This document shows positions 1 through 8,317 of a stretch of DNA of 45,275 nucleotides, in pieces. This DNA is from an uncultured Oscillospiraceae bacterium (GTDB taxonomy: Bacteria > Bacillota > Clostridia > Oscillospirales > Acutalibacteraceae). The notes under the pieces are model-generated. The model was given only the letters and a program-made list of their open reading frames with translations, made no database searches and was not told where the DNA came from. The position numbers and the translations under genes are program-made. Within the stretch, counting starts at the first letter, position 1. The number at the start of each line of letters is the position of its first letter. The stretch is from positions 1 to 45,275 of the forward strand of contig UQWL01000019.1 in the NCBI GenBank assembly GCA_900544715.1, given 5' to 3'.

Positions 1-763
1 ACGTTCTGTTGCTGTAAACATACGTGAAGGTCGGCGCTTCCTGTACGACGATGTCCCCTTTTTCAATGGTGACAGGGATGGTAAACGTCACAGGCTTGGC
101 CTGCGTGGGATCATCGGGCGTGAAGGTGACAGAAACCGGAATATTCTCTGCTACATAAAGTGCTTTATCCAGTTCTGTAAAGGAAAAGGTACCTTCTATC
201 ACTTCACCAGCTACTGTAGCCTTGGCGTCATTGACATTCAATGTTAAATCAGAGACTTTTAGTCCCTCTTTATATTTGACCGGAGAATCTATTGTTGGTT
301 CTATACTGATTTCGGGAGTGGGAACTAATTCAGCGGGTTGAACCTCAAAAGTATATTCTGCTACAATAAAAATATTTTCATCTGCTACAGCGTATAAACG
401 AATCGGCTGAGTAGTCGTACCTTCGCTTTCAATAATTGTTTCCGGATTCTCCCAACGCACAGCTAACTTTGTACCATTATAAGCAGTGCCCCAGTTTGTG
501 CCTGCTGCATTCGCAAAGCGTATAACCGCATTACCTGTCTTTAGTGGAAAATCTCCTAGTCTTACTCCTGCATAAACAGGTTCTTGCCCTGTCGTTATAA
601 TGTTACGGTATAAAAACAAATCATCAGAACTTCTTTGAAGCACAACCGCACCCGTCTGATCTGCGGGAGCCGCAAATGCAACCATTGGAATTGCACAGAC
701 TACCATCAACATACATAACAAAATTGATAACACTCTGCGCCCAACAACTTTTTTCTTTACCAT
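1..763 (-). CDS. Exported protein of unknown function, N-terminal part (cut by window edge)
   Basis: A reading frame of about 254 codons runs on the minus strand from an ATG at 763 to the window edge without a stop, so the C-terminus is missing. It begins with basic residues (MVKKKVVGRR) and a hydrophobic stretch ending near VAFAAPA, which reads as a Sec signal peptide of about 30 residues. The rest is rich in Thr, Val, Pro and Glu with beta-strand-like repeats, consistent with an extracellular Ig-like or adhesin-type protein. No catalytic motif was recognised. A GGAGG site lies at 776-780. An in-frame ATG at 772 is only 3 nt from it, while 763 is 12 nt away, so the start is uncertain by three codons. 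The DNA is more AT-rich than most of the window. Its neighbour on the same strand is another exported protein, suggesting a cell-surface locus. Confidence 0.8.
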   Translation of the reverse strand, partial: MVKKKVVGRRVLSILLCMLMVVCAIPMVAFAAPADQTGAVVLQRSSDDLFLYRNIITTGQEPVYAGVRLGDFPLKTGNAVIRFANAAGTNWGTAYNGTKLAVRWENPETIIESEGTTTQPIRLYAVADENIFIVAEYTFEVQPAELVPTPEISIEPTIDSPVKYKEGLKVSDLTLNVNDAKATVAGEVIEGTFSFTELDKALYVAENIPVSVTFTPDDPTQAKPVTFTIPVTIEKGDIVVQEAPTFTYVYSNRT

Positions 764-1174
764 CGGGGACATCTACCTCCAAAGATCAATTCTAACGAGA
801 ATTTCTTTGAACTCTCGCTAAAATAAATCTATCATGTTAAAAGTAAATAACTAGTCGAATCTTGATTCTTACATTATATAACATCCAAAAAATCAAAAAG
901 TAATATAGAATTTCTCTAGGTAATCACATTTAGAAACCACTTGAAACTCCAATTATTTTATAAAATGGACGCGTTCTTTTTTGTTTCGCCTTATTCTACC
1001 ATACAAATTTTGGAATTGTCAAGCAATTTCCCTAATTTGACCACTGATTTACCAAAAAATATATTTTTTTCATCATAATATACAACGTTTAAAACATTTA
1101 TCTCTATGGTAAGATACGGATACTCCCTGCCCGCCCAGAAAAAATTCCAGGCGGGCAGGGCTTTAGAGATAGAT
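764..1174. other. AT-rich intergenic region with a possible promoter for the edge gene
   Basis: This gap between two minus-strand surface-protein genes holds no credible gene. On the minus strand a TATAAT lies at 878-873, about 110 bp upstream of the edge gene, but its -35 is poor. Inverted repeats lie at 857-868 (GAATC, 2 nt, GATTC) and around 796-817. A strong GC stem is listed separately. Confidence 0.4.
1125..1160 (-). terminator. GC-rich stem-loop after the dockerin gene
   Basis: CCCTGCCCGCC at 1125-1135 pairs perfectly with GGCGGGCAGGG at 1150-1160 (11 bp, 14-nt loop), starting 15 bp after the stop codon of the dockerin protein. No clear T-run follows on either strand, so it may be a weak or factor-assisted terminator, or an mRNA 3' end stabiliser. 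Confidence 0.5.
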
Positions 1175-4100
1175 TTACGCTGTCGGAAGAACACTATTGC
1201 CGGTTTGGTCGATCACATACGTTCCATCAATATGAGCATCCATGATCGCCTTATCCGCCGCGTCGATCTTACCGTCGCTGTTGAGATCCGCCGCAGTAAA
1301 GAACGGGCCGCCGGCGAAGAAGCCAGCCGTATCACCGCCACTGACAAGACTATTCATAATCGTCTGATCAGCGTCTGTGATCTCACCATCACCGTTCAGA
1401 TCTCCGAAAAGAACCACTGTGTAGAGAGCCTTCTGAGTAGTACCCTCCTTCACATAAACATATGCTCCGGTTCCAAGAGAGAACTGATCGTGCATGTCGA
1501 TCTCAATTGTGTAATTGCCAACCGGACTAACATACCCAGACAAATCCGTCATTAAGTCTGTCAAACCATAAATAAACATCTGACGAGAATCAATAACGGC
1601 TGTGCTGCCAGTATCCACTGTCAGCACTTCATCCTTCAGGTTCCGGTGCGCCTTCATCAGCTCGACGCGGGCCGTATTGACCTTTGCCTGAACAGCTGCG
1701 CTATCCGCCTGCACCTCAAGCGCGAAGGCCTTTGCATCCGCATAGTCCGCCCACGTATCGGGCGCCTTACCGGCCTGGGTCTCCTGACCGAATTCCGTAA
1801 TCGCTGCGTTGAGCGCCGTCTTCACGGCCGCCTTTTCGATCATCCTGGGATAGAGAAGCTCGACCATGTGCTTCGCATACTTGATATCAAGCGCACGGAC
1901 CACGGGAGCCGTCTCGCCCTCCGGAACGTTCTCCTGCGAATTGACGATGCTCCAGGCATGGTTGAACCAGCCCTGCCAGCGGCGGAAGGTGAAGAGCTGA
2001 TAATTGACAAAGTCAAAATATCCGCCCTCCGGATTCTCCTGCGCGACCAGAACGGCCTTGAGCGCTGCAACATCATTCGCATTTGTCGCGGCCTGCTTCG
2101 CATCGAGCGCCGCTACCGCTGCATTGACGTCGGCGACCATCTTCTCATAGGCGTTGTCATAGGTGACGTCGCCCACGACGATATCGTCAAACATCTTTGC
2201 ATGATCGGGATTGCCCTGTGTGAGCGCATAAGCCTGCATCAGGATATTCTGGTAGGCATTCCACTCAGCAGTGGCATCTGCGGTGTAGTCCGCGCGCTGG
2301 CGGTCTGCGCCGTCGATTGTGCTGAGCAGCCCGGGCAGGCCATAATCGTTATAAACGACGAGGGTATGATTCTGCGGATTGGTCGCATCCGTATTGCCGC
2401 TCTCATTCTTGATATCGAAGGAGATCTGCATCGGATAGATGCCATAAGGCTGCGCGTCATCCGGAGTACGGCTGATCAGATACGGGTTCGCCGTACCATA
2501 GGACGGGCGGTTGATATCCACGCCTTCCAGCGTGAAGAGCGGCTGGCCGTCCGTGGGGACATTCGCCGCAAGATACGACGGCAGCGTACCGGTGACATAG
2601 GACCTCATAATGCGCTGAGAGCCATTGTCGGAGCCAAGGAACGCATAGTCATGGCGCACTGTCACGGAGAAGATCGCGGCGCGGTCGATATCCGTCACAT
2701 AGAGATAGGACGGGAAGGACAGGACCTGCGTCTTATGGACAACATTGGAATCGCCGGACATTGCCTCATAGTTGCCCGCCGTTTTGAAGAGCTGCGTGTA
2801 AGCCGAGGTGTAGAGCGGGGTATCATTGAGCACCGCGCCCGTCTCGTCGAGGATATTATACTTAAAGTCGAAGCGGACTTCCGTATTCTCCGCAACGGAG
2901 CCGGAAATCGCTACGTCGACGAAGCCGTTGGCGTCGATTGCCGTGGTGGGCACCGTGGCGGTCAGATTGGCCGTATTCGTCAGCTCGATGGGCTGGATCT
3001 TATACATCGCATCCTGATGAAGCACGCCGTTTGCATCGCGCCAGCCGCGGTTGACGCCGGTGGTGAGATTGGACACACGGATCTTCGTGCCACTCGGTAC
3101 GGAGCCGCTCGTGCAATCGATGCGGGAAGCAATGGTCAGATTCGCCTTGCCGAGGGACTGCTCATTGGCAGAACCCATGACCGCGGTCAGGAGATTCAGA
3201 ACAGTGGGAAGCAGCGTTGCCTGCTTGGCGGAAAGACCCTCGAGCAGAGTCTTGAAGGCAGCCTTGAGCTTCGCCGTATCCAGCGCATCCTCAAAGTTTA
3301 CGATGCCAGTCGTTGGAATCGTGCCGGGCACCACGCCATTGACGATATTCGTCACGAGCTTGATGAGCACGGATTTCGCCGTGGTCGTATTCAGCGAGCT
3401 ATTTGCGCTATGCTCAAAGAAGGTGAAAAGCTGACCAAAATCAACATTCAGGATGGTATTCAGCACATAGTCGACAAGCGTCTGCGCCGTCAGGTCGGAT
3501 TCCGTACCGGCGCCGGATGCGTCGCGGAACATCTCCTCATAATTGAACCAGCGCTTGTCGGCGATGGCAAAAATGATGGTGTCGAGCTTGGCCCATACGT
3601 TTGCAGCTGTGATCCCATCCTTGGGGATGGCAACGATGCCATCGGCATAATTCATCGCCCAGGAGAGAAGATGGGCAAGGAAATTGTCAAAGGTATCGTC
3701 CGCAGCTGCGGGATGGTAATTGAAATCAAACAGGTTATTGAAATAGAAGGTACCGATGATCTTGGCGCATTCCAAAATCGCGTCATTGCTGTCTTCATTC
3801 GTCACCGTATAGGTCGCATCGGGGACGATGCTGGCGATGAATTCCTTCATGCCGATCACAGCGATCTGGCGCAGAGAGGCATCCGCCGGAATTGTCACAT
3901 GCTTGACGAATTCCTCCACCGCGGAGCGGGCAATGTAGGTGGCATAATCGATGGTCTCCCAGTTCGTTCTGTCAACCGTGTCGCCGCCGAGCGGAATGAT
4001 CTTATCGATCAAACCGACAATATTGCGCTCCACAAGCTGGGCCTGCGTCTCGCCGGCATCAGCAGTCATATCCCACGTAAAGAGGGTTTGACCGGACAAG

Positions 4101-5101
4101 AGCATCTCATTGACATAGTGGCCGAGGATCGCATTGATCTGCTCTGTGAAGCCCTTCGCAGGATCATAGCCGTTCGGGTTCTCCGCGCTCTTATCCGGAT
4201 ATTCCGTGACGACATAGTCCTTGTTGATAAGGGTCTCCAAACTGCCGCCCTTCTGGGCATTGGTCACGATCGCATTCTGGATGACGCTCTTGAGGCCGCT
4301 GTTCATCAGCGGAACCAGGAACTTATTCAGCGCGCGGAAGGCAACCTCTTCGATCGTGCGATAGCCATTGGCCGTTGCCAGATCGAGGTCAAAGCCAGGC
4401 AGGATGCCGTCGAAACCGAGTGCCGCCGCGTTCTTGCCGCCGACCTGATTATCGAGCACATACTGAACGATTGTGTCGAGCGTGGTGCCTGCGGGCATCG
4501 GTTCCGTCGTCGTCGGATGGATGAGATCCCAGAGCATATTCTTGAGATAGCCGGGGATGTCATCGAGAAGCAGACGGACTTCTGCGGGCAGGAAGCCCTT
4601 AACGATCTTCCAGTTGAATGTACCGTCGATGATCTTGGACAGCGTGTCAGCGCAGTGACCAAGATACGTCACGACGGATGCGAGCACGTCGGCATCGGTC
4701 TTATCAGCCGTGGTGCGGCGGACAGACGCGATATCAGCGCGATAGGTCTCCAGCACGACCAGGTCGCCGACTGTGGCGGAGCCGTACAGCCAGTTCCCTG
4801 TAACGTTATAAATGGAGTTGAGCGCATTGTCGACAGAAGTCATATTCAGCGTGCCGATGAGCGGGATGTCGATGGAAATCGCAGCATCCGCCAGCGCGCG
4901 GTCGACTGTGTCGAGCAGCAGAGAGGCCTGCTGCGCTTCGGTCAGGGTGACCTGGTCGATGGTGTTGTAATTGTCGCCATCTACCAGCGCATCATTCAGA
5001 TACGGCGCATATGCCGCAGTAACGCCAACAGAGATGGATCCGAAGATCATCGCCACGGCGAGGATGACGCTCAACAAACGAGTAGTTCGATGCTTTTTCA
5101 C
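1175..5101 (-). CDS. Large secreted protein with C-terminal dockerin-like module
   Basis: A 1308-residue protein with a clear signal peptide (basic MKKHRTTR, then a hydrophobic run ending near TAAYA). The long middle is mostly helical with no recognised catalytic domain. Around residues 960-1200 there are Ala/Lys/Glu-rich helical segments resembling FIVAR-type surface repeats. At the C-terminus (about 1233-1293) two calcium-loop motifs, DLNGDGEITDAD and DLNSDGKIDAADK, are spaced as in type I dockerins. Dockerins bind cohesins and attach proteins to scaffoldins or the cell surface, so this is probably a cell-surface or secreted complex component. The start is GTG at 5101, supported by AAGGAAGGAG seven nt upstream. 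No cohesin gene is in the window, so its partner is unknown. The product's enzymatic role, if any, cannot be told from sequence. Confidence 0.85.
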   Translation of the reverse strand: MKKHRTTRLLSVILAVAMIFGSISVGVTAAYAPYLNDALVDGDNYNTIDQVTLTEAQQASLLLDTVDRALADAAISIDIPLIGTLNMTSVDNALNSIYNVTGNWLYGSATVGDLVVLETYRADIASVRRTTADKTDADVLASVVTYLGHCADTLSKIIDGTFNWKIVKGFLPAEVRLLLDDIPGYLKNMLWDLIHPTTTEPMPAGTTLDTIVQYVLDNQVGGKNAAALGFDGILPGFDLDLATANGYRTIEEVAFRALNKFLVPLMNSGLKSVIQNAIVTNAQKGGSLETLINKDYVVTEYPDKSAENPNGYDPAKGFTEQINAILGHYVNEMLLSGQTLFTWDMTADAGETQAQLVERNIVGLIDKIIPLGGDTVDRTNWETIDYATYIARSAVEEFVKHVTIPADASLRQIAVIGMKEFIASIVPDATYTVTNEDSNDAILECAKIIGTFYFNNLFDFNYHPAAADDTFDNFLAHLLSWAMNYADGIVAIPKDGITAANVWAKLDTIIFAIADKRWFNYEEMFRDASGAGTESDLTAQTLVDYVLNTILNVDFGQLFTFFEHSANSSLNTTTAKSVLIKLVTNIVNGVVPGTIPTTGIVNFEDALDTAKLKAAFKTLLEGLSAKQATLLPTVLNLLTAVMGSANEQSLGKANLTIASRIDCTSGSVPSGTKIRVSNLTTGVNRGWRDANGVLHQDAMYKIQPIELTNTANLTATVPTTAIDANGFVDVAISGSVAENTEVRFDFKYNILDETGAVLNDTPLYTSAYTQLFKTAGNYEAMSGDSNVVHKTQVLSFPSYLYVTDIDRAAIFSVTVRHDYAFLGSDNGSQRIMRSYVTGTLPSYLAANVPTDGQPLFTLEGVDINRPSYGTANPYLISRTPDDAQPYGIYPMQISFDIKNESGNTDATNPQNHTLVVYNDYGLPGLLSTIDGADRQRADYTADATAEWNAYQNILMQAYALTQGNPDHAKMFDDIVVGDVTYDNAYEKMVADVNAAVAALDAKQAATNANDVAALKAVLVAQENPEGGYFDFVNYQLFTFRRWQGWFNHAWSIVNSQENVPEGETAPVVRALDIKYAKHMVELLYPRMIEKAAVKTALNAAITEFGQETQAGKAPDTWADYADAKAFALEVQADSAAVQAKVNTARVELMKAHRNLKDEVLTVDTGSTAVIDSRQMFIYGLTDLMTDLSGYVSPVGNYTIEIDMHDQFSLGTGAYVYVKEGTTQKALYTVVLFGDLNGDGEITDADQTIMNSLVSGGDTAGFFAGGPFFTAADLNSDGKIDAADKAIMDAHIDGTYVIDQTGNSVLPTA

Positions 5102-6227
5102 AAGAATTCTCCTTCCTTAATTTTGAGTGCGTACTGTTGGCGCGGCGGATACAAAACGGCGGTTTTTCACCGCGGATGCATCTCAACCGCTCCCATTCCC
5201 CTGAGGCAGGCCCTCGCGGGGCCCGCTTCCCATGGGAACCTCTCTTCACTTTCAGCAGTAGGGAAGCAGATTTCACTGCCTTGGCGCCACACGCGGGCGC
5301 ACCGTTTACACGGTGATAAACCCGGCTAGCGCTCCCCTTCTGCCGCGCTTTTATGTTTCACACGGTTTAAGCCAGGCGCTTTTCGAATCTGCCGCCTGGC
5401 GGCGCAGGGTGTTCCGCAGGCATTGCAAGGCCGGTGCACACATCCTCGTGGGCAAACCGATCCAACCTATCGTGAAGCATATTTGGCCCCTTATTGCCTC
5501 AATCTTCCTGCCAACTCCCCGCTTTTCTCAAATTTTTCTGGTCTTTTTTCAGTTGCATTTTTTGACTGCATTATGGGGCCAAAATTCAGTCATTTCGCAG
5601 TCAAAACAACTTCATTCTGACTTCACTTTCCCGTTTTAACTTTTTTGAGGTGTCGTTTCGCAACATCGAATGCCATCTCATGGGCAAAAACTTGCCAAAA
5701 TCATCTCTCTATGCCAGTATTCCGGCTTCAAGCAGGGTTTTTGGCCTTTCTCTTTGATCAAAGAGCAGATTCCCAGACTACGGCTCCTTCATGAAACGAC
5801 TTCTCACAGCTCAATCCCGGCCTATCTTGGCGGGCAAAGCGCTGAAACATTGAGCGGGAATTGGGCGAAGCAGAATTTTTTCAGATGAGGGCAACACAGA
5901 TGCCCACAATTAGGATGGCATCCGGTTTCTGCGGCTGCAATGGCCGCTTTAAAAGCGCCAAGGAATGGCAGCCTTTTACACAACTGCCGTCCCCCACAGA
6001 ACCGCAAGCAGAAATAAACGAAATCCAGTGCCTAAAAAGTGGCTTCCGCCTCCTGCTCCGGCCCATTTATTTCTACTTTTTGTCCTCATCCCGGCGAACC
6101 AATCGCCAATGGGCGCTCCGCGTGCGTAGGAATATGCCTCCCGCGGAGCATGCGGGCACGTCCAAATTTATAGCGCATATTTGCCATTCTATCCATTCAG
6201 AATCAGGAGCTCATGAATCAAGCGGCA

Positions 6228-6248
6228 TCAGCGCTCTCCATAAGCCAT
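6228..6248 (-). other. Six-codon minimal ORF behind a strong Shine-Dalgarno
   Basis: On the minus strand GGGAGGTGA (6262-6254) is followed after 5 nt by ATG at 6248, then only five more sense codons and TGA (MAYGER). It could be a leader peptide, the relic start of a dead gene, or chance. It lies about 50 nt downstream of the candidate terminator at 6310-6335. Confidence 0.25.
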
Positions 6249-6309
6249 TGGACTCACCTCCCTCTCAAAGATTCACGCGCCCGACTCAGCCATTCAAAAA
6301 ATGACCGAG

Positions 6310-6473
6310 AAAAAGGCATGTGACACCGCACATGCGTTTATAGGGGCCGGGGCACGCGTCCGCTCGTTTCATTTTTCTCTCACCACGGCAGTATGTGAAA
6401 TGTAACCACATTTCAAGACATGATTACTCTCACAAAAAGGCTCGATCTCAAATGACAACTTTCCCCTTGTCAA
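6310..6473 (-). ncRNA. Candidate small RNA with its own promoter and terminator
   Basis: On the minus strand a strong promoter (TTGACA 6507-6502, 17-bp spacer, TATATT 6484-6479) predicts a start near 6473. About 160 nt downstream GCATGTG (6335-6329) pairs with CACATGC (6322-6316) over a 6-nt loop and is followed by CTTTTTCTC, a rho-independent terminator. The 5' end can form a stem TGACAA/TTGTCA around an 8-nt loop, and a second hairpin pairs GAAATGT with ACATTTC (6414-6397). No ORF with a ribosome site fits inside. It matches no RNA family I recognise. It could equally be an attenuated leader of something downstream. Confidence 0.45.
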
Positions 6474-6478
6474 TTTCC

Positions 6479-6507
6479 AATATAAACCTTTATTTGAGCG
6501 ATGTCAA
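6479..6507 (-). promoter_or_regulatory. Sigma-A promoter of the candidate small RNA
   Basis: TTGACA at 6507-6502 and TATATT at 6484-6479 on the minus strand, separated by exactly 17 bp, in the middle of a region without genes. Confidence 0.6.
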
Positions 6508-6874
6508 CATTTAATTTCACAAAAATTTTACATTTTAAGCTTTTTTATATATGCACCCACATATTTTGGGCTTGCATTGAGGAATTATGTGTATGAACCG
6601 GAATAATTATCCTTTAAAATGATAATACCATGCTATCATATACATTTTGCATAACATTTCTAATTTTTAATTTGTCTTTTTATTAAGCCATATTCGCACT
6701 AAAAAAGCAAACATAAATTGAAAAAGCCATTTTTATATAAGCCTTCTGCTCTCATGAGCAGTGCATATCTCTTTGCTTCATGAGATAATAATAAGCCTTG
6801 CTTTGTTACTTCGTTTTGCTCCGTAATAAAAAATCGTGTGTAAAGCAATATAGCCTTACACATAATAAGCGCAT

Positions 6875-6908
6875 AAAAAAGAACCGCTGGCAGAAAACAC
6901 AGCGGTTC
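6875..6908 (-). terminator. Rho-independent terminator of galT
   Basis: On the minus strand GAACCGCTG (6908-6900) pairs perfectly with CAGCGGTTC (6889-6881) and is followed by TTTTTT (6880-6875). It begins 75 bp after the galT stop. Confidence 0.9.
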
Positions 6909-6982
6909 CAAATCAATCCATGTTAAATTTTTAAAAATTTTCACTTTGTGATACAGACTCTGCCCAGAGAGAAACCTGAAAA

Positions 6983-7960
6983 TTATTTTTCCGCTCGTTT
7001 GTGCAGCATTTTTTGATATGCCTGGCGCATCTCCTCCGAGGATTCCTCCGGCGCGCGCGGGTTGCAATGCGCCCATGCACCCGTTTCACTGGATGCGTTG
7101 AATTTTTGCTTATCCGCAGAGCGCATCGGCGGAAAAAATTCAATATGAAAGTGATAGTCCTTGTCAAAGTCCCCGGAGTTGACCGGCGCGTTATGCATAC
7201 ACATCATATAGGGGAACTGGTAATCAAAAAGATTGTCAAACATCGCCACGGTATCGCGGATGGTAATGCCGAGGGCAAAGCGCTCCTCTTCATTGAGATC
7301 CGTCATATAGGGAACGTGACGGTTTGGGAAGATATATACGCCATACGGGTATTCGCAGAAAAAGGGCAGGAATACTGTGAAATACTCGTTACGGAAAATA
7401 ATCCGTTTCTCCGCAGCCAGTTCATGCTCCAGCATATCGCAAAAAATGCATTTGCCTGTTTGCTCATAATGCTCACGGGCAGACTGTGCCTCCAGCTCCA
7501 GCTTTTTGGGAACGTAGGAATAGCCGTAAATCTGGCCGTGTGGATGCGGCATGGAAACGCCCACGAGCGCACCGCGGTTTTCAAACGGGAATACATATTT
7601 AATCTTTTCATCCGCACGCATCGCTTCATACCGCTCGCACCAAAGCGCGACCAGCTTCTGCATATGCTCGTCCGACAGCTCGGGAAGCGTCACGGTATGG
7701 CCAGGAGAATATAAAATCACTTCGCATTTGCCATAGGAAGGGTGCACTTTAAAAAAGTCATCCGCCACATCATCCGGCTCCGGCGGATTCTGGGAGAGCG
7801 CGGGAAAATCGTTATCATATTTCAGCACTTCATAATCGGGCACATTGCCAAAGCTCGGGCAAAACGGGCAATAATCCTTCGGCATATTGGGCCGATTCTG
7901 CCGGTTGCTCGCAATCATCACCCAATCCTTGGTCAATGGATGCCATCTCAATTCAGCCAT
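6983..7960 (-). CDS. galT: Galactose-1-phosphate uridylyltransferase
   Basis: 325 residues of the HIT-superfamily GalT. It transfers UMP from UDP-glucose to galactose-1-phosphate in the Leloir pathway, in the cytoplasm. Seen in sequence: the N-terminal CPFC pair (Cys31, Cys34, metal-binding position), and the active-site motif HPHGQ at residues 139-143, where His141 corresponds to the uridylylated histidine. Length fits the family. The start at 7960 (MAELRWHPLT) was chosen over an upstream in-frame start at 7999, because AAGGAG lies 9 nt before it and family homology begins here. It is transcribed alone, from its own promoter (8042-8014) to its own terminator. No galK or galE is in the window. 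Confidence 0.93.
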   Translation of the reverse strand: MAELRWHPLTKDWVMIASNRQNRPNMPKDYCPFCPSFGNVPDYEVLKYDNDFPALSQNPPEPDDVADDFFKVHPSYGKCEVILYSPGHTVTLPELSDEHMQKLVALWCERYEAMRADEKIKYVFPFENRGALVGVSMPHPHGQIYGYSYVPKKLELEAQSAREHYEQTGKCIFCDMLEHELAAEKRIIFRNEYFTVFLPFFCEYPYGVYIFPNRHVPYMTDLNEEERFALGITIRDTVAMFDNLFDYQFPYMMCMHNAPVNSGDFDKDYHFHIEFFPPMRSADKQKFNASSETGAWAHCNPRAPEESSEEMRQAYQKMLHKRAEK

Positions 7961-8013
7961 ACAAGTCGCTCCTTTTCTGCACGTTGTGAAAAAACACAAG
8001 GTTCCTAATTCTT

Positions 8014-8042
8014 ATTCTAGCCGATTCGCCCAGCGTACGCAA
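8014..8042 (-). promoter_or_regulatory. galT promoter
   Basis: TTGCGT at 8042-8037 and TAGAAT at 8019-8014 on the minus strand with a 17-bp spacer, about 55 bp upstream of the galT start codon. Confidence 0.6.
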
Positions 8043-8248
8043 TATTTTCAGGCCTTGAAAAAAGCCTGTTTATGTAGAATAAAACCATTTTATTCGATAA
8101 AAATATGTGCAAAATAGGATAATCCCTAAAAACCATATGAAAGCAACGCACTTTTTCTATTTATAATGAAAAGAAATTCCCGTTTTGTATTCCCCGCTTA
8201 TCCAATTTTTTCTCTCTCATCGAGCGGAGAGCGCCTGACGTTTCAAAA

Positions 8249-8281
8249 AACAATAGGCGGGCACTCGGAAAAGGCCCGCCT
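8249..8281 (-). terminator. Rho-independent terminator of the GH20 gene
   Basis: Minus-strand AGGCGGGC (8281-8274) pairs with GCCCGCCT (8262-8255). ATTGTTTTTT follows, 36 bp after the hexosaminidase stop. Confidence 0.85.
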
Positions 8282-8317
8282 GGAACAATTCAACCTTTGT
8301 TTTTATGCCCTACATGC

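Larger units (their letters stand above)
5102..6982. other. Long region without a convincing protein gene
   Basis: About 1.9 kb separate the dockerin gene from galT. Open frames here are short, lack plausible ribosome sites and have no recognisable protein motifs. What can be seen is: a small stem in the dockerin leader (GCGGT 5159-5163 with ACCGC 5169-5173); a minus-strand Shine-Dalgarno with a six-codon frame at 6228-6262; a promoter and terminator pair on the minus strand at 6507-6310; a hairpin at 6397-6414 (GAAATGT, 4 nt, ACATTTC); and the galT terminator at 6875-6908. Between 6340 and 6870 the DNA is strongly AT-rich. The 5.1-6.3 kb part has GC content like coding DNA and could be a decayed gene or a long leader. 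Confidence 0.6.
7961..8317. other. Intergenic region upstream of galT
   Basis: 357 bp between galT and the GH20 gene. It contains the galT promoter near 8014-8042 and the GH20 terminator at 8249-8281. The AT-rich middle (8060-8240) holds nothing I can name. Confidence 0.5.

Noticed and set aside
991..1194. 67-codon minus-strand frame after the dockerin gene
   Set aside because: It overlaps the gene end and runs through the GC stem-loop; no ribosome site.
1646..5329. Open frame of 1227 codons on the plus strand opposite the dockerin gene
   Set aside because: It mirrors the minus-strand gene, has no signal peptide, domain or ribosome site, and its composition (Arg/His/Ile-rich) is typical of an antisense shadow.
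5441..5470. GGGCAAACC on the plus strand, resembling part of a c-di-GMP-I riboswitch
   Set aside because: The second conserved segment and the flanking stems are missing, and no plus-strand gene follows.
5861..6304. 147-codon plus-strand frame
   Set aside because: No ribosome site, no protein-like pattern, and it is antisense to the minus-strand signals described.
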